Assembly (NCBI GenBank): GCA_947493455.1 | Contig: CANLRB010000001.1 | Span: 744,001-808,000, forward strand | Direction: 5' to 3' | Length of the DNA stretch: 64,000 nt | DNA from: an uncultured Pseudoalteromonas sp. | GTDB taxonomy: Bacteria > Pseudomonadota > Gammaproteobacteria > Enterobacterales > Alteromonadaceae | Shown: positions 61,339 to 64,000 of the stretch, one piece after another | Position numbering within the stretch: the stretch's first letter is position 1 | Layout of the letters: each line of letters begins with the position of its first letter | Notes under the pieces: generated by a model | Told to the model about the DNA's origin: nothing | What the model saw: only the letters and a program-made list of their open reading frames with translations | Database searches by the model: none | Made by a program: the position numbers and the translations under genes

Positions 61339-62049
61339 TTAATGATTGTGATACAGCCAGGTTTGTCGTTTGATAAACCGGCTTAATCGTGAACAAACAC
61401 TCGGAAAACGAGATAACTTAGTTGTAACAAACTTAGCCAATTGTGGTCCAAGTGGCGAATAGTACTGCTGAGTTACAATCGTTTCATAGTCATTAAGACC
61501 TGCATGATTAAGTGCTTTTACCGTGTGATGCAGTGACTCTTCATCACATTTACCAAGCGACACTACAACGAATGTGTGTTGATTAGTTTCAGATAACACA
61601 TGAAGTGGAAAATTCGCTTGATTAATAAGTGTTGCCGGCGACATATCAAATAAGATGTAATCAAATTCTTGTAACAGTCGAATAATAGCCTCCGAAAAAA
61701 TCTTTTTTTCTCTTGCAAGCTCTGCATTTTTAAGCTGTTTAATACTTAAGTAGCTTATCCCTGCTCGCTGGTAAACATTGAGTTGACAGCTAATATCGCT
61801 AAAACACCAAGGCTCATATGATTGTTCTAATTCTTCAAAGTAGGCAACTCGCTTCCTATCAGATTGATTTAAGTCGACAACTAATACTGCATGATGATTC
61901 ACAATTAAGCGATTTGCTAAACTCAGCGTTATCGAACTGGTTCCTTCCCCATGGCAACTTGAAAGTAACGTTATACAACGGGATTTTTTATCAAGGATTG
62001 ATTGATAAATTGTCTCGATCTCTTGGTATCGACTCGGTATCATTTTCAT
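61339..62049 (-). CDS. BY-kinase/CpsD-like ATPase with altered P-loop
   Basis: A 236-residue ParA/MinD-fold protein of the capsular tyrosine-kinase (CpsD/CapB) type. Walker A' is VLVVDLNQSD (about 55-64) and Walker B is YILFDMSPA (about 132-140). The P-loop reads CHGEGTSSITLSLA near 33-46, so the usual lysine of GEGKST is threonine, which should weaken ATP hydrolysis or kinase activity. There is no C-terminal tyrosine cluster beyond a YY pair. The ATG overlaps the SLBB gene stop (ATGA, 62046-62049), so it is coupled to the exporter. It probably helps assemble or regulate exopolysaccharide polymerisation. Confidence 0.8.
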   Translation of the reverse strand: MKMIPSRYQEIETIYQSILDKKSRCITLLSSCHGEGTSSITLSLANRLIVNHHAVLVVDLNQSDRKRVAYFEELEQSYEPWCFSDISCQLNVYQRAGISYLSIKQLKNAELAREKKIFSEAIIRLLQEFDYILFDMSPATLINQANFPLHVLSETNQHTFVVVSLGKCDEESLHHTVKALNHAGLNDYETIVTQQYYSPLGPQLAKFVTTKLSRFPSVCSRLSRFIKRQTWLYHNH

Positions 62050-64000
62050 AGTCCCACCGCCAATGCAATAATAGTCAGTACGTCAACAATTGATGACTTG
62101 GTTCGTTCGCTTTGATCTTGCCCTTGATCAGGAATATAAACTGTATCTCCGGCACGTAACAAAGGTATACGCGCCGAGTTTGGCCGTTTAATGAATTTCT
62201 CTAAATCAAACCGACGCGCTTGTTCTTTGCAGCATGAATGATTGATCACCACTATTTTATCTATCATCGCACTTGACGTTGGCCCACCTGCTTCGGCAAG
62301 TACATCAAGTAGAGTCATCGAATCATCAAAACTATACCGACCAGGTGTTTTAATTGCTCCCATGATGCGTACCACCTGCTCTTTGGGCTGCCTCAACCAA
62401 TCTTTACTCTTTTCAGGGATAAAAATACTATCGCCTGCTCTTACTCTCGGGAACATAGATTCATCGCCTGTCTCAAAATACAACGCTAAGTTAAGCTTAG
62501 TGACACGCGCTTTTTCACCATTTCGATGAGTAATACGAATGTTACGAATATCTGCATTGTCTGTCGGACCATCGGCTGCAGCCATGATATCCAAAAAGTG
62601 TAATTTATTGTCAAACGCATAACGCCCTGGCGCGCCTACTTGGCCGAGCACGTAAATAGAACTAGTCGAGTCTTGTCGTACCCATTGCGATTTGTTGTCT
62701 TTCGGATCATGCGGTAATTCTTCAACGATAATGGTGTCGCCAGCTTGGATGTTCGGCAATGTATATTTGCCATCTTTACTGCTTGCATATTTGTCCATGC
62801 TAAAGCGACGGGTTATTTTACCAGCACGAATAATCTTGATGTCATTGACATTAGCACCTTTGGTTGGCCCACCAGCGTGAGCAAAAAGGTCGGTAAAGTC
62901 CATCTCATCGCTCCATTCATAACGACCTGGATTATGAATTGCGCCCATAATTTTGACAGCGCGTTTAGGCGGTACTTTGAGCCAACTTTTCTCATTTAAG
63001 TCGGTTTTTTCTGGTACAAAAATCACATCCCCAGGTTGTATATCAGGAATGCGCATTGCCTTTAGCCCTTCGCTATATGCTTGCAAATCAAATAACAGGC
63101 TTTCTCCTGCTGGCGTGAGTATTTTTATCTGTCTGGTTTCAGCAAACCGTGTTGGGCCACCGGCATTGGCTAAAATATCAAGAAAACTAATTTGTTCTGG
63201 TGCTTCATACGCACCTGGCTTTTGTACTTCCCCCATAATATAAACGGTGCGTGCAGTGGTATTAACATCATCAACCATAATCGGAACAAATATAGTCGTT
63301 CCACCTTCTATGATTGGCAGTAATGATGGATCGCCTGAATCTAAATATTGTTTTAAGTCAAAAATCTGCGGTTTATCTTTCTTTATCACTCGTATTTTTG
63401 TTACATCTGCATAGCGCGTAACGCCTTCGGCTCGCATTAAGGCATCGACAATGTTCATACCGGGCTTATATGAAAAGCTGCCCGGACTGTGCAACTCACC
63501 AATCAGTGTGACAGCTAATTCGTTTTCACCCGCATCACCGGTTGCTGATAAAGTTTGTGCATCAAAATCAATTTGCACATTACCAAGTAATGGTGACACA
63601 GGTACAAACAAGGTATCGCCAGAACGCACGTCAGGCAGAATATCCGTATTTCCTGAATCGAGATATGATTTGTAATCAAACGAAATTGTTTGATCGCCAC
63701 GTTTAATTTGCAACTTATTAAGTTGCGCCCCCGGTTTTAAACCGCCAGCTTTTGCTATCAACATTTGCACATTGCCATGCTCAGGAATAATAACTTGTGC
63801 TGGACTATTTACATAGCCAAGCACGGTCACCAATCTATCGCGTGAGCGCACTTCCAGATAAAACCGAGACAGTGCGCGATACACTCCCGCTAACTTTAGT
63901 TTGATTTCTGATTCTGCACGAGCAGGTGTTTTACCAACAACATTGACCTTGCCAATTTCAGGTAGATTTAAATCGCCGTTTTTATCAACCGTAAACGTGT
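62046..64000 (-). CDS. Polysaccharide export protein with six SLBB domains, truncated by window edge
   Basis: The frame stays open to the right edge, so the N-terminus lies outside; the in-frame GTG at 63884 is not the start. The visible part begins with the end of a Wza-type Poly_export domain (DLNLPEIGKVNVVGKT). Six SLBB units follow, each starting with a strand such as VLGYVNSPAQV, LIGELHSPGSF, IMGEVQKPGAY, IMGAIHNPGRY, VLGQVGAPGRY and IMGAIKTPGRY, and ending DTIFVP/DTVYIP. The chain ends in a short hydrophobic helix (VLTIIALAVGL). This is an outer-membrane/periplasmic export channel of the Wza/VpsM-N class, unusually rich in SLBB. It heads, within view, a coupled operon with the BY-kinase-like and RsbW-like genes. 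Confidence 0.92.
   Translation of the reverse strand, partial: TFTVDKNGDLNLPEIGKVNVVGKTPARAESEIKLKLAGVYRALSRFYLEVRSRDRLVTVLGYVNSPAQVIIPEHGNVQMLIAKAGGLKPGAQLNKLQIKRGDQTISFDYKSYLDSGNTDILPDVRSGDTLFVPVSPLLGNVQIDFDAQTLSATGDAGENELAVTLIGELHSPGSFSYKPGMNIVDALMRAEGVTRYADVTKIRVIKKDKPQIFDLKQYLDSGDPSLLPIIEGGTTIFVPIMVDDVNTTARTVYIMGEVQKPGAYEAPEQISFLDILANAGGPTRFAETRQIKILTPAGESLLFDLQAYSEGLKAMRIPDIQPGDVIFVPEKTDLNEKSWLKVPPKRAVKIMGAIHNPGRYEWSDEMDFTDLFAHAGGPTKGANVNDIKIIRAGKITRRFSMDKYASSKDGKYTLPNIQAGDTIIVEELPHDPKDNKSQWVRQDSTSSIYVLGQVGAPGRYAFDNKLHFLDIMAAADGPTDNADIRNIRITHRNGEKARVTKLNLALYFETGDESMFPRVRAGDSIFIPEKSKDWLRQPKEQVVRIMGAIKTPGRYSFDDSMTLLDVLAEAGGPTSSAMIDKIVVINHSCCKEQARRFDLEKFIKRPNSARIPLLRAGDTVYIPDQGQDQSERTKSSIVDVLTIIALAVGL

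Overview
The window reads as a chromosomal segment of a marine gammaproteobacterium of the Alteromonadales, most likely Pseudoalteromonas or a close relative. This rests on three large TonB-dependent receptors (one Oar-like), a D-glutamate catabolic module of the dgcR-dgcN-dgcA type, an H-NOX/kinase/degenerate HD-GYP set like that of Shewanella, a MipA-DUF3019 two-component operon, and moderately AT-rich coding sequence. The assignment is by recognition only; no database was searched. I saw no rRNA, tRNA, CRISPR array, insertion sequence or prophage.

Left part (1-22 kb): the 3' part of a chemotaxis receptor; a MacB-type export operon (adaptor, ATPase, permease, then a DUF4097-type lipoprotein) divergent from its probable regulators, an NtrC-type response regulator and a histidine kinase. 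Both sides of that divergent region carry sigma-54-like -24/-12 elements, with a perfect palindrome between them. Next come a LysR regulator divergent from an N-formylglutamate amidohydrolase-like/YfcC transporter operon, an ACT protein with a GrpB protein, a DUF885-like metalloprotein, a MipA/DUF3019/response regulator/kinase operon, a tandem substrate-binding-protein-like gene and an MFS transporter.

Middle (22-46 kb): a D-amino-acid / peptidoglycan-peptide scavenging island. A TonB receptor, an M14 carboxypeptidase, a D-aminoacylase lipoprotein and a LipL32-like lipoprotein lie on the minus strand, divergent from LysR (DgcR-like), DgcN, DgcA and a stand-alone array of integrase-type repeats. 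Near-identical ATAACC-N3-GGTTAT palindromes sit in the receptor/LysR divergent region, before dgcN, and before a CapA-family gene further right, which suggests one regulon. The rest is a secreted metzincin protease, a PlsC-like acyltransferase, a secreted endonuclease I with lamin-tail domains, a LysE exporter, an Oar-like receptor and a DUF368 lipid transporter.

Right part (46-64 kb): a dense signalling and exopolysaccharide region. A TonB receptor is paired with a 7TM hybrid kinase. An H-NOX nitric-oxide sensor and its kinase are divergent from a degenerate HD-GYP response regulator (HnoD-like). A PAS hybrid kinase is followed by YvcK-like, LuxU-like HPt and LuxO-like sigma-54 regulator genes, with a glycosyltransferase set between LuxU and LuxO. 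An RsbW-like ATPase, a BY-kinase-like ATPase without the P-loop lysine, and a multi-SLBB polysaccharide export protein run off the right edge. The likely theme is that nitric oxide and other signals feed phosphorelays controlling biofilm or exopolysaccharide.
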